Assembly (NCBI RefSeq): GCF_000423545.1
Contig: NZ_AUIE01000005.1
Span: forward strand, 124,001 to 188,000
DNA: 64,000 nucleotides
Reading direction: 5' to 3'
Origin: Metapseudomonas resinovorans DSM 21078
GTDB lineage: Bacteria; Pseudomonadota; Gammaproteobacteria; Pseudomonadales; Pseudomonadaceae
Made by a program: the position numbers and the translations under genes. This document shows positions 52,670 through 60,402 of the stretch, piece by piece. The notes below the pieces were generated by a model. The model ran no database searches and was not told where the DNA came from. It worked only from the letters and a program-made list of their open reading frames with translations. Numbering within the stretch: the first letter of the stretch is position 1; each line of letters starts with the position of its first letter.

Positions 52670-52844
52670 GATGCGTTACTGTCCCGAGGTGAAAAAAGTC
52701 GCGCCGGGGCGACGGGGATCGATGCGCCTTGGCAGCCTGTAACGCCGCTGCCAGACTGGCGTCTGATGAATCGCGCATGATACGTGCGGCCCGATGGCCC
52801 GAAAAGGTCGGGACCGGGCTTTTTTACCCCTTTCGAGGACTGCC

Positions 52845-53237
52845 ATGGACAAGCTTGAGAAACCCCTTGAAACCTGGCGCGAGGAGCTTTCCGACGCCCA
52901 GTTCCACGTCTGCCGCCTGGGTGGCACGGAGCGCGCCTTCACCGGCGAGTACTACGCCACCAAGACGCCGGGCATCTACCACTGTTCCTGCTGTGGGGAA
53001 GCACTGTTCGACTCCGACGCCAAGTACGACTCCGGCAGCGGCTGGCCAAGCTACTTCCAGCCGGTGAGCGAGGGCGTCATTGCCGAGCGTGAGGACTTCA
53101 GCCACGGCATGCACCGTATCGAAGTGCGCTGCGCCCGCTGCGATTCCCACCTGGGGCATGTCTTCCCCGATGGGCCGCGCCCCACTGGCCTGCGCTATTG
53201 CATCAACTCGCTATCGCTGAAGCTCGAACCGCGCTGA
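52845..53237 (+). CDS. msrB: Peptide methionine-(R)-S-oxide reductase MsrB
   Basis: The 130-residue enzyme repairs the R form of methionine sulfoxide in proteins. Zinc is held by Cys47/Cys50 ([10 protein letters not shown]) and Cys96/Cys99 ([13 protein letters not shown]). Catalytic Cys119 sits in RYCINSLSL. The ATG at 52845 begins [15 protein letters not shown]. It is divergent from alaA, has a terminator after it and lies just before the gpx-ospR pair, forming an oxidant-repair cluster. Confidence 0.96.
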   Translation: MDKLEKPLETWREELSDAQFHVCRLGGTERAFTGEYYATKTPGIYHCSCCGEALFDSDAKYDSGSGWPSYFQPVSEGVIAEREDFSHGMHRIEVRCARCDSHLGHVFPDGPRPTGLRYCINSLSLKLEPR

Positions 53238-53263
53238 ACCGGGCTGAACCGGGCTATTCGAGA

Positions 53264-53290
53264 GGGCTCGCCGAAAGGTGGGCCCTTTTT
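53264..53290 (+). terminator. Terminator of msrB
   Basis: GGGCTCGCC-GAAA-GGTGGGCCC (one mismatch) followed by TTTTT. Confidence 0.85.
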
Positions 53291-53297
53291 ATAGGTA

Positions 53298-53321
53298 AAT
53301 TAAATTGCATGCAATTTAATT
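53298..53321. promoter_or_regulatory. Perfect 24-bp palindrome before gpx (OspR/OhrR-type operator)
   Basis: Half-site AATTAAATTGCA followed directly by its reverse complement. The core resembles the AT-rich TACAATTAAATTGTA-like boxes bound by OhrR-family regulators, and an OhrR-type gene is second in the operon. It lies 45 bases before the gpx ATG, in the promoter region. Confidence 0.82.
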
Positions 53322-53366
53322 GAGAGCTATTTTTTAACGGTTCTCTTCCCTGCACAGGCCCTGACC

Positions 53367-53852
53367 ATGAGCGACAAGATTCTCGATATCCCCGTGACCA
53401 CCATCAAAGGCGAGCAGAAGACCCTTTCGGACTTCGGCGGCAAGGCTCTGCTGGTGGTCAACACCGCCAGCAAGTGCGGCTTCACCCCGCAGTACAAAGG
53501 GCTGGAGAGCCTCTGGCAGCAATACAAGGACAAGGGGCTGGTCGTGCTGGGCTTCCCCTGCAACCAGTTCGGCAAGCAGGAGCCGGGTGACGAGGGCGCG
53601 ATCAGCGAGTTCTGCGAACTGAACTTCGGCGTCAGCTTCCCGCTGTTCAAGAAGATCGATGTGAACGGTGCCGGCGCCCATCCGCTCTACGTACAGCTTA
53701 AGCAGCGCGCTCCAGGCCTGCTGGGTAGCCAGGGCATCAAGTGGAACTTCACCAAATTCCTGATCAGCCAGGACGGCCGGCAGATCAAACGCTTCGCGCC
53801 CACCACCAAGCCGGAAGAAATCAGCGCCGAGATCGAAGCCTTGCTGAAATGA
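53367..53852 (+). CDS. Glutathione peroxidase
   Basis: The 161-residue enzyme reduces hydrogen or lipid peroxides with a thiol. The active-site Cys37 is in NTASKCGFTPQYKGLE, Cys65 lies in GFPCNQFGKQEPG, and the catalytic WNFTKF is present, so the Cys/Gln/Trp/Asn set is complete. Bacterial members usually take electrons from thioredoxin. The gene is first in an operon with ospR, whose ATG overlaps its stop by ATGA. In P. aeruginosa the matching gene is controlled by OspR. Confidence 0.95.
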   Translation: MSDKILDIPVTTIKGEQKTLSDFGGKALLVVNTASKCGFTPQYKGLESLWQQYKDKGLVVLGFPCNQFGKQEPGDEGAISEFCELNFGVSFPLFKKIDVNGAGAHPLYVQLKQRAPGLLGSQGIKWNFTKFLISQDGRQIKRFAPTTKPEEISAEIEALLK

Positions 53853-54316
53853 CCACCCCTATGATCGAACCTGAGCTGCTGCTGGACAATCAGCTCTGCT
53901 TCAAGCTCTACGCAGCGTCTCGTGCGGTGATCCGCGGCTATCGACCGCTGCTGGAGCCGCTTGGCCTGACCTACCCGCAGTATTTGGCCATGCTGGTGCT
54001 CTGGGAGTGGCACGCGCGGCCGCCAGAGCAGCCCACGGTCAAGGCCCTGGGCGAGCGTCTGTTGTTGGATTCCGGCACGCTCACGCCTTTACTGAAACGT
54101 CTGGAGCAGCTCGGCCTGGTGCGCCGCCAGCGTGCCGCCCATGACGAACGCGAAGTTCACCTGGCGCTGACGGAAGAAGGTGCCGCCCTGCGTAGCAAGG
54201 TGGTGCCGCTGCGCAATGAGCTGATCTGCGCCAGTGGTCTGGATCTCAACGAAATGGCCGAACTGCGTGCGCGCCTTGGCGAGCTGTTGGGTCAGCTCAT
54301 GGGGTTGCCTGAGTAG
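53849..54316 (+). CDS. ospR: OspR-type MarR-family peroxide regulator
   Basis: The 155-residue winged-helix repressor has Cys17 ([12 protein letters not shown]) and Cys127 ([11 protein letters not shown]), 110 residues apart, the same spacing as Cys24 and Cys134 of P. aeruginosa OspR as I recall it. The DNA-binding part is [21 protein letters not shown]. Oxidation of the first cysteine should release it from DNA. It is translationally coupled to gpx and convergent with sagS, whose end it overlaps by 20 bases. The 24-bp palindrome upstream of gpx is its likely operator. Confidence 0.88.
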   Translation: MTTPMIEPELLLDNQLCFKLYAASRAVIRGYRPLLEPLGLTYPQYLAMLVLWEWHARPPEQPTVKALGERLLLDSGTLTPLLKRLEQLGLVRRQRAAHDEREVHLALTEEGAALRSKVVPLRNELICASGLDLNEMAELRARLGELLGQLMGLPE

Positions 54317-56624
54317 CCGGCAGCCAGGTGTCGAGCAGGGCCACCAGCTCTTCGCGGCGGAAGGGTTTGGCCAGGTAGTCGTCCATGCCGGCGGCGCGGC
54401 AGCGTTCGCGCTCGTCCGGTAGGGCATTGGCCGTCAGGGCAATGATCGGCAGGTCTGGCCAGCGCCCGCTCTGGCGTATGCGTCGGGTGGCTTCGTAACC
54501 GTCCATCACTGGCATGTTGCAGTCCATCAGCACCAGGTCAACGGCCGTTTGCTCCAGTCGGCTCAGCGCCTCGGCGCCGTGGCCCGCCAGCAGCACCTCG
54601 CAGCCCAGCTTGGTCAGCATGCCCTTAGCTACCAGTTGGTTCACCGCGTTGTCTTCGACGAGCAGCACTCGCGCATGTCGCTGCTGCGGCTCTGTCCTTT
54701 CCGGCGCGGGAACGGGTGTGGCCTCGGGGAGTTTCAGCAGCACCCGTTGCAGCGCCTGATGGAGGGCTGCACGAGAAAGTGGTCGGGCCAATTGATGCAG
54801 CGGCGTCAGGGTCGCTGCACGCGGCGGAGGCAGGAAACTGCCGTAACCTGTCACCAGCAGGATGGGCACCTGGGCAGCACGGCGCACATTCTCCAGGCAA
54901 TCCGGGCTGTCGCTGATCAGCACATCGGCTCGAGCATCACTGAGGTCGGCGTCGTGGTCGCGTCGCTCGAATTCCAGGCCCCAGAGCGGGAGCCAGATGC
55001 CCAGCATTTCGGCCAGGCCGCTCTTGGCTCCGCACAGTGCAATGGCCTTGCCTTTCAATTGCGCGCGCGGCTCCGGCGGGCTGTGCTCCACCAGCGGTAG
55101 CTCGGCGCTGAACAGGCTGCCGAGGCCTTCCTGGGACTTGACGTCCAGCTCACCTTGCATCGCTTCGCAGAGGTGGCGGGTGAGCGCCAGGCCGAGGCCG
55201 GTGCCGCCGAATTGCCGGGTGATGCCTGCACTGCCCTGGGAGAAGGGTTGGAACAGCTTGGGCAAGGCTTCGGCGGAGATCCCGATGCCGGTGTCGCGAA
55301 CGGTGATCAGCACACCGCCGGGGCTCGGCGCGGCGCGCAGGTCGACACGGCCCGAGCGGGTGAATTTGAGCGCGTTGGACAGCAGGTTGCTGATCACTTG
55401 GCGCACTCGCGTCGGGTCGCCCACCACCAGCGATGGCAATCGAGGGTCGATCAGACAGGTCAGTTCGACACCGGGGGCGGCATTTTGCGAGAGCAGGTTG
55501 GCCGTGTCTTCCAGCAGGGTGCCCAGGTCGAAGGGGATCTGTTCCAGCTCCAGTTGGCCTGCCTCGAACTTGGACAGGTCGAGGATGTCGTTGAGCAATT
55601 CCACGAGCACGCTGCCAGAGTCATGGGCGATCTGCAGCTGGCGCTGTTGCTCGTTGTTCAGGGGGCCATCGAGCGCGAGGTCGAGCATGCCCAGCAGGCC
55701 GTTGAGCGGGGTGCGGATTTCGTGGCTCATGTTGGCGAGGAACGCGGCCCTGGCCTTTGCCATCTCCAGGGCGGTGCCGCGCGCCACCTCCAGTTCCTGG
55801 TTGTAGCGGCTGAGGCGGCTATTGGCGGCCTTCAGCTCGGCGGTGCGCGCTGAAACGATGTTCTCCAGTTCGGCCAGATACTGGTTCAGCCGCTGGTCCG
55901 CTTCCCGGCGTTGCTGCATCTCGGTGGCCAGGCTGGCCAGTTGGCGGTTGATGACTTCCACCAGCACGCCGATCTCGTCCTGCTCATGGCCGGGCGGGCA
56001 GGGCAGTTTGGCATCCGGCGAGGCACGTGGGTCGCGCTCGCTGAGGCCGCGGATCAGTTCAACCAGCGGCTTGGTCAGCATGCTGTAGAAGAGCACCAGG
56101 AGGATCAGGGAGAGCAACAGACTGCGCACGAAGCCGCTGAGCAGGGTGATCATGGCGCGACGCAGAAAGTGGTTGCCGAAGGCGAAGGTGTCCACCTCCA
56201 GGCGCAGTACGCCAAGGGTCTCATTGGGAGCGTGGACGATATAGAGCGGGTCTTCGAACTCGCGCCGTTCACCGAACAGGTAATCGCTGAAGATGCGGAA
56301 ATCGCTCTCTGCACGTGGCCGGCTGACGCTGGACAGCACGGCTCCGTTGTTGTCGATGATTTCGGCGCGGATCACCGCAGGCGAGCGCAACAGGCCGAGT
56401 ACGAGTTCCTGGGCCAGTTCGGCGTCGATGTTGTAGGCGATACGCGCGGCGGGGCTGTGGGAGATTTCGAGAAGGGCCTTGATCTCCCGGTCGATGGTCT
56501 CGTTCTCGTTGAGATAGTCGCTGGCGACCTGGATGGCGCTGAGTACGGTGCCGAGTAGAAAGGCCACCAGCACCGTCAGGCTGGCCTGCTTGAACGACAG
56601 CCGTTGTGTCAGCGGAATATCCAT
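54297..56624 (-). CDS. sagS: SagS-type hybrid sensor histidine kinase
   Basis: The 775-residue hybrid kinase has a membrane span (about 15-35), a periplasmic domain (to about 155), a second span (160-185), a HAMP-like linker and coiled coil. The HisKA domain has phospho-His301 in ANMSHEIRTPLNG, followed by an HATPase domain with NLLSNALKF, DTGIGIS and FGGTGLGLAL. A receiver domain near 652-770 has the phospho-Asp701 in LMDCNMPVMDG. There is no Hpt domain. The order and the ospR neighbour match P. aeruginosa SagS, which controls attachment and biofilm tolerance. Start MDIPLTQRLSFKQA at ATG 56624. Confidence 0.85.
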   Translation of the reverse strand: MDIPLTQRLSFKQASLTVLVAFLLGTVLSAIQVASDYLNENETIDREIKALLEISHSPAARIAYNIDAELAQELVLGLLRSPAVIRAEIIDNNGAVLSSVSRPRAESDFRIFSDYLFGERREFEDPLYIVHAPNETLGVLRLEVDTFAFGNHFLRRAMITLLSGFVRSLLLSLILLVLFYSMLTKPLVELIRGLSERDPRASPDAKLPCPPGHEQDEIGVLVEVINRQLASLATEMQQRREADQRLNQYLAELENIVSARTAELKAANSRLSRYNQELEVARGTALEMAKARAAFLANMSHEIRTPLNGLLGMLDLALDGPLNNEQQRQLQIAHDSGSVLVELLNDILDLSKFEAGQLELEQIPFDLGTLLEDTANLLSQNAAPGVELTCLIDPRLPSLVVGDPTRVRQVISNLLSNALKFTRSGRVDLRAAPSPGGVLITVRDTGIGISAEALPKLFQPFSQGSAGITRQFGGTGLGLALTRHLCEAMQGELDVKSQEGLGSLFSAELPLVEHSPPEPRAQLKGKAIALCGAKSGLAEMLGIWLPLWGLEFERRDHDADLSDARADVLISDSPDCLENVRRAAQVPILLVTGYGSFLPPPRAATLTPLHQLARPLSRAALHQALQRVLLKLPEATPVPAPERTEPQQRHARVLLVEDNAVNQLVAKGMLTKLGCEVLLAGHGAEALSRLEQTAVDLVLMDCNMPVMDGYEATRRIRQSGRWPDLPIIALTANALPDERERCRAAGMDDYLAKPFRREELVALLDTWLPATQATP

Positions 56625-56723
56625 GGGGGCGCGGGAATTGGCCTTGTTCCGAGGGCTTGCCAAGCATAGCCTATCCGGTCTGCCGACAGCGCCTGGTGAC
56701 TGCGGCTGAGCAAGGAGTTGAAC

Positions 56724-57614
56724 GTGGATTCCCGTCTGTTTGAGTTTCTCGAGCGCGCCGATGCGGTGCTGGCCCGCCTCGAACCCCTGTTGCCGGCGCC
56801 TCGTCCGGTCATCGATTGGCAGAAAAGCCTGGCGGCGCGCTGGCATCGCGATGGCCGCAGCGGCTACCTGCAGCCTCTGGACGTGAGCCTGGACCTGTCC
56901 CTGGCGGATCTGATCGGCGTCGACAAGCAGCGTGAACAACTGGCCGGCAACACCCGTCAGTTCGTCGATGGCCTGCCGGCCAACCATGCGCTGCTCTGGG
57001 GCGCCCGTGGTACTGGCAAGTCCTCACTGGTTCGCGCGCTGCTGGCTGAGCACGCTGGTGCGGGGCTGCGCCTGATCGAGATCGAGCGCGACCACCTGGC
57101 CGACCTGCCGCGCGTGGTGGAGCAACTGGCCAACCTGCCGCAGCGCTTCGTGCTGTTTTGCGACGACCTATCCTTCGAGGCGGGTGAGGGCGACTATCGC
57201 GTGCTGAAGAGCGTGTTGGACGGTTCCCTGGAACGCGCTCCAGACAACGTGCTGCTCTACGCCACCTCCAATCGCCGTCATCTGGTGCCCGAGAAGCAGA
57301 GCGACAACGAGCACTGGCAGATGGTCGACGGTGAGCTGCACCCCAACGAAGCTGTGGAGGACAAGATCGCCCTGTCCGACCGATTCGGCCTTTGGTTGTC
57401 CTTCTATCCCTTCACCCAGGATCATTTCCTCGCTGTGGTACGTCACTGGGTCGGCGTCCTGGCCGAGCCGGCCGCGTTGAACTGGGAATGGTCCGAGGAA
57501 TTGGAAAAGCTGGCGATTCGCTGGGCCTTGGGGCGTGGCAATCGCAACGGCCGCTGCGCCTACCAGTTCGCCCGTCATTGGGTCGGGCTCGCTTTGCTGG
57601 AGTCTTCCAAATGA
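56724..57614 (+). CDS. DUF815-family P-loop ATPase
   Basis: The 296-residue AAA-like ATPase has Walker A GARGTGKS at 93-100, Walker B FVLFCDDLSF near 142 and an arginine-bearing ATSNRRHLVPE. It belongs to the DUF815 family, whose role is not settled. A GTG start at 56724 is used because AAGGAG at 56712-56717 is 6 bases before it; the TTG at 56718 directly abuts that site. Its stop overlaps the next ATG by ATGA at 57611-57614, coupling it to the methionine-sulfoxide reductase gene. Confidence 0.88.
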   Translation: MDSRLFEFLERADAVLARLEPLLPAPRPVIDWQKSLAARWHRDGRSGYLQPLDVSLDLSLADLIGVDKQREQLAGNTRQFVDGLPANHALLWGARGTGKSSLVRALLAEHAGAGLRLIEIERDHLADLPRVVEQLANLPQRFVLFCDDLSFEAGEGDYRVLKSVLDGSLERAPDNVLLYATSNRRHLVPEKQSDNEHWQMVDGELHPNEAVEDKIALSDRFGLWLSFYPFTQDHFLAVVRHWVGVLAEPAALNWEWSEELEKLAIRWALGRGNRNGRCAYQFARHWVGLALLESSK

Positions 57615-58093
57615 TCGATCTGCAACAGGCCGGCGCCGGCCTTTCCGGCTATTCCATGTTGGCCGCCCAACTGGAATCCCTGCTGGCTGACGAGCGCGAT
57701 TTCATCGCCAACAGCGCGCAGTTCTCCGCGTTCCTCTTCAATGAGTTGCCGGACCTGAACTGGGCGGGTTTCTATCTCAACCGCAATGAAGAGCTGGTCC
57801 TCGGTCCGTTCCAGGGCAAGGTGGCCTGCGTGCGTATCCCCTTCGGCAGGGGCGTGTGCGGTGCCGCAGCGCGCACCCTGGAAACCCAGCGGGTGGAGGA
57901 TGTGCACGCATTCCCCGGCCATATCGCCTGCGACAGCGCCTCCAACAGTGAGCTGGTGGTGCCTCTGGTCAAGGATGGTCGCCTGATTGGTGTGCTCGAC
58001 CTGGACAGCCCAAAACTGGCGCGTTTCAAGGAAGAGGACCAGTCCGGAATCGAGCAGCTCGCGGCGATCTTTCTGCGTCTGACCGATTGCTGA
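57611..58093 (+). CDS. Free methionine-(R)-sulfoxide reductase (GAF-domain fRMsr)
   Basis: The 160-residue GAF-fold protein reduces free methionine-R-sulfoxide. Three cysteines, Cys73, Cys83 and Cys107 (VACVRIPFGRGVCG and HIACDSASNSELVV), have spacings of 10 and 24, the same as Cys84, Cys94 and Cys118 of E. coli fRMsr (YebR). It is translationally coupled to the DUF815 ATPase gene and followed by a strong terminator. With MsrB and the peroxidase in this window it completes a local set of oxidant-damage repair enzymes. Confidence 0.93.
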   Translation: MIDLQQAGAGLSGYSMLAAQLESLLADERDFIANSAQFSAFLFNELPDLNWAGFYLNRNEELVLGPFQGKVACVRIPFGRGVCGAAARTLETQRVEDVHAFPGHIACDSASNSELVVPLVKDGRLIGVLDLDSPKLARFKEEDQSGIEQLAAIFLRLTDC

Positions 58094-58106
58094 CCGCACC
58101 GCAATG

Positions 58107-58135
58107 AAAAAGCCCGGACGTGTCCGGGCTTTTTC
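58107..58135. terminator. Bidirectional Rho-independent terminator
   Basis: AAAAAGCCCGGAC-GT-GTCCGGGCTTTTT between the fRMsr gene and the convergent GST gene. Confidence 0.93.
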
Positions 58136-58157
58136 GTGTTCACTGGATTCGGGGTTT

Positions 58158-58820
58158 TCAGGCCCTGCCTGCCAGCTTGGCCAGGATCTTCTGTTCTCCC
58201 GGCAATACTGCCTGCACTGACTCCCGTGCGGCGATGCGTTCGTAGTGCGCGGCCAAGCGCGGCCAGCGTTCGGCATCCAGTCGCTCGCCGCCGTGTTCCA
58301 TGTTGATCATCTGGGTGGCGAAGGCGAGGTCGGCCATGGAGAGGCGCTCACCGACGAAGTACGCCGCGTTGCCCAAGGTCTTCTCCAGGTAGTCGAAGTG
58401 TGGCGGCAGCCTGTCGACCAGTGCGGCCTGGACCGTGGCTTCGTCACAAGCCTGGCCCATGGATGGCTTCAGGGTGCGGTTGCGGAACACGCCGAAGGTA
58501 GCCAGGGGCGCTAGTTCATAGTCGGAATATTTTTCTAGCCAGCGCACCCGTGCGCCTTCTTGGGCGTCACGGCCATAGAGTGGGGTGAGCTCGGGATGTT
58601 TTTCTTCCAGGTACTGGCAGATCACGCTCGAGTCGGCGAGGGAGATGTCGCCGTCACGCAGGGCCGGGATGCGGCCCAGGGGGCTCAGTTCGCGAAACCA
58701 GGCCGGCTGGCTGAAGGGCGAAACGATCTCCAGCTGATAGTCCAGGCCCTTTTCCAGCAAGTAGAGACGCACCTTGCGCACGAAAGGAGAGAGCGGGGCG
58801 CCATAGAGGGTCAGGCTCAT
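58158..58820 (-). CDS. Glutathione S-transferase
   Basis: The 220-residue protein has the thioredoxin-fold N-domain (APLSPFVRKVRLYLLEKGLDY with the catalytic Ser near residue 11; LGRIPALRDGDISLADSSVI with the cis-proline and glutathione-binding DSS) and an all-helical C-domain (about 90-215). It probably detoxifies electrophiles or reduces small disulfides. It lies 23 bases downstream of the membrane protein gene on the same strand, so the two are likely cotranscribed. The natural substrate is unknown. Confidence 0.92.
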   Translation of the reverse strand: MSLTLYGAPLSPFVRKVRLYLLEKGLDYQLEIVSPFSQPAWFRELSPLGRIPALRDGDISLADSSVICQYLEEKHPELTPLYGRDAQEGARVRWLEKYSDYELAPLATFGVFRNRTLKPSMGQACDEATVQAALVDRLPPHFDYLEKTLGNAAYFVGERLSMADLAFATQMINMEHGGERLDAERWPRLAAHYERIAARESVQAVLPGEQKILAKLAGRA

Positions 58821-58843
58821 CGGGAGGTCCTCATCTGAGCGGA

Positions 58844-59614
58844 TCAGTCGTAGATGTTCTTCTTCTTCCAGATGTCGTCGTCATCCAGTGACTTCAGACC
58901 TTCAGTCAGTTCGCTTGGTTCGTCGGCACTGGGCTGGGCGTTCTCCAGCACAAGGGCATTGGCCCGGGCGAGCTGGGCCTTCATCTGTTGCAAGCGATCC
59001 TGGTAGCGGGCGGGGTCAGGTTGCTTCTGCAGGTACTGGACGCCACGCTCAAAGGCCAGGCGGGCCTGGCGTGGCTGGTTTTCTTGCAGGGCCTGGAGCC
59101 CGAGGTTGGTGAAGAACTCCACGTGCAACTGCACGAGCATGTCGCGGATTACCTTGACCCAGTGCTTTGCATCATTGGCGGGCAGTTGGCCATCCTGGGC
59201 GGCACGGGTGATCTGGCCGTGGAGGCCTTCCAGTTGGAAGCGGATTTCCTTGGCCTTGGCTTCGGTGAGGATCTTTTGCGGCGGATTGTTCACCGGGATG
59301 GATTCGCCCTGTCCGGCCAGCGCGCGAAGCTGCTCGACACGTGTCTTGAGAGCGTTGTCGCCCTTGTCCACTTGAAGCAGGCGTTCGCTGAGCTGCAACT
59401 GCAGGCGAGTCAGCAACAGCTTGAGATCGGGGGAGACCATCTGGCCGGGGAGGGTTTCGGAAAGGTCGGCGCAGCGGCGGATACGGTCGGTGAGGTCGGC
59501 CTTGAGACGGGCCTTCTCCAGCTTGCTGTTCTCCACCAGGTGATTCACGTAGCCAATGGCGATAAGGATGACGATACCGACAACGATCAACAGGGTGATC
59601 ACGAGTGGCGACAT
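58844..59614 (-). CDS. Membrane-anchored helical protein, unknown function
   Basis: The 256-residue protein has one N-terminal membrane span (about residues 4-25, VITLLIVVGIVILIAIGYV). A long predominantly helical region follows, with coiled-coil-like and TPR-like segments (ARLAFERGVQYLQKQPDPAR near 190), and an acidic-basic tail (DDDDIWKKKNIYD). It is conserved-looking and probably a scaffold on the inner membrane, but I do not recognise a named family. It is upstream of the GST gene and divergent from the tRNA cluster. Confidence 0.82.
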   Translation of the reverse strand: MSPLVITLLIVVGIVILIAIGYVNHLVENSKLEKARLKADLTDRIRRCADLSETLPGQMVSPDLKLLLTRLQLQLSERLLQVDKGDNALKTRVEQLRALAGQGESIPVNNPPQKILTEAKAKEIRFQLEGLHGQITRAAQDGQLPANDAKHWVKVIRDMLVQLHVEFFTNLGLQALQENQPRQARLAFERGVQYLQKQPDPARYQDRLQQMKAQLARANALVLENAQPSADEPSELTEGLKSLDDDDIWKKKNIYD

Positions 59615-59736
59615 CTTCGGGGCTCCGGCGTGCTTATTGGGGTGCGGCTGAGTGTAGAGGCTTGACTCCAGCGCTCATAGAGGCGGATCAAATTTTGAGC
59701 AGAAGTCTTTGATTTTAAAAAGTTTTTGATAGAGGG

Positions 59737-59765
59737 TTGACGGGTGTTCAAAGCCTCCCTAGAAT
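59737..59765 (+). promoter_or_regulatory. Strong sigma-70 promoter of the tRNA-Glu/Gly cluster
   Basis: TTGACG (59737-59742) and TAGAAT (59760-59765) are 17 bases apart, near consensus, with an AT-rich stretch immediately upstream (59695-59730) like an UP element. Transcription would start near 59772, about 75 bases before the first tRNA. The GCGCGCCACTTCGAC after the -10 box resembles a stringent-control discriminator. Confidence 0.82.
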
Positions 59766-59846
59766 GCGCGCCACTTCGACGCGATGCCCACGGCAACGCA
59801 GCGAAGCCGGAAGTAAGCGTCAAAGCTGTTGTAAGCTCCGGGCCGC

Positions 59847-59922
59847 GTCCCCTTCGTCTAGTGGCCTAGGACACCGCCCTTTCACGGCGGTAACAGGGGT
59901 TCGAGTCCCCTAGGGGACGCCA
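59847..59922 (+). tRNA. tRNA-Glu(TTC), copy 1
   Basis: A 76-base tRNA with acceptor GTCCCCT pairing AGGGGAC, anticodon loop CTTTCAC (TTC) and encoded CCA. First gene of a five-tRNA transcript. Confidence 0.97.
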
Positions 59923-59937
59923 CTTTCAAAGTTGTAT

Positions 59938-60013
<76 letters not shown>

Positions 60014-60101
60014 GATTCAAGAAGCAGGGCCAATGTCTTGCTTACCCAAGCCCGAAAGGGTTGAGGGGCGCACCAAACGGTGCAGGCTGTAAAGGTTGCA
60101 T

Positions 60102-60177
<76 letters not shown>

Positions 60178-60183
60178 ATTTCA

Positions 60184-60259
60184 GTCCCCTTCGTCTAGTG
60201 GCCTAGGACACCGCCCTTTCACGGCGGTAACAGGGGTTCGAGTCCCCTAGGGGACGCCA
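60184..60259 (+). tRNA. tRNA-Glu(TTC), copy 2
   Basis: Identical to the first tRNA-Glu, separated from the preceding Gly tRNA by 6 bases. The order Glu-Gly-Gly-Glu-Gly suggests unit duplication. Confidence 0.97.
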
Positions 60260-60272
60260 CTTTCTGTTGTAC

Positions 60273-60348
<76 letters not shown>

Positions 60349-60355
60349 GTTAAAC

Positions 60356-60385
60356 GAAAACGCCGCTCATTCGAGCGGCGTTTGC
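60356..60385 (+). terminator. Rho-independent terminator of the tRNA cluster
   Basis: AAAACGCCGCTC-ATTC-GAGCGGCGTTT lies directly after the last tRNA-Gly and before the convergent hydroxylase gene. Confidence 0.9.
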
Positions 60386-60402
60386 GTTTCTGCGTTTCCG
60401 AC

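Noticed and set aside
51098-52780. 560-residue plus-strand open frame
   Set aside because: Antisense shadow of alaA and its small neighbour.
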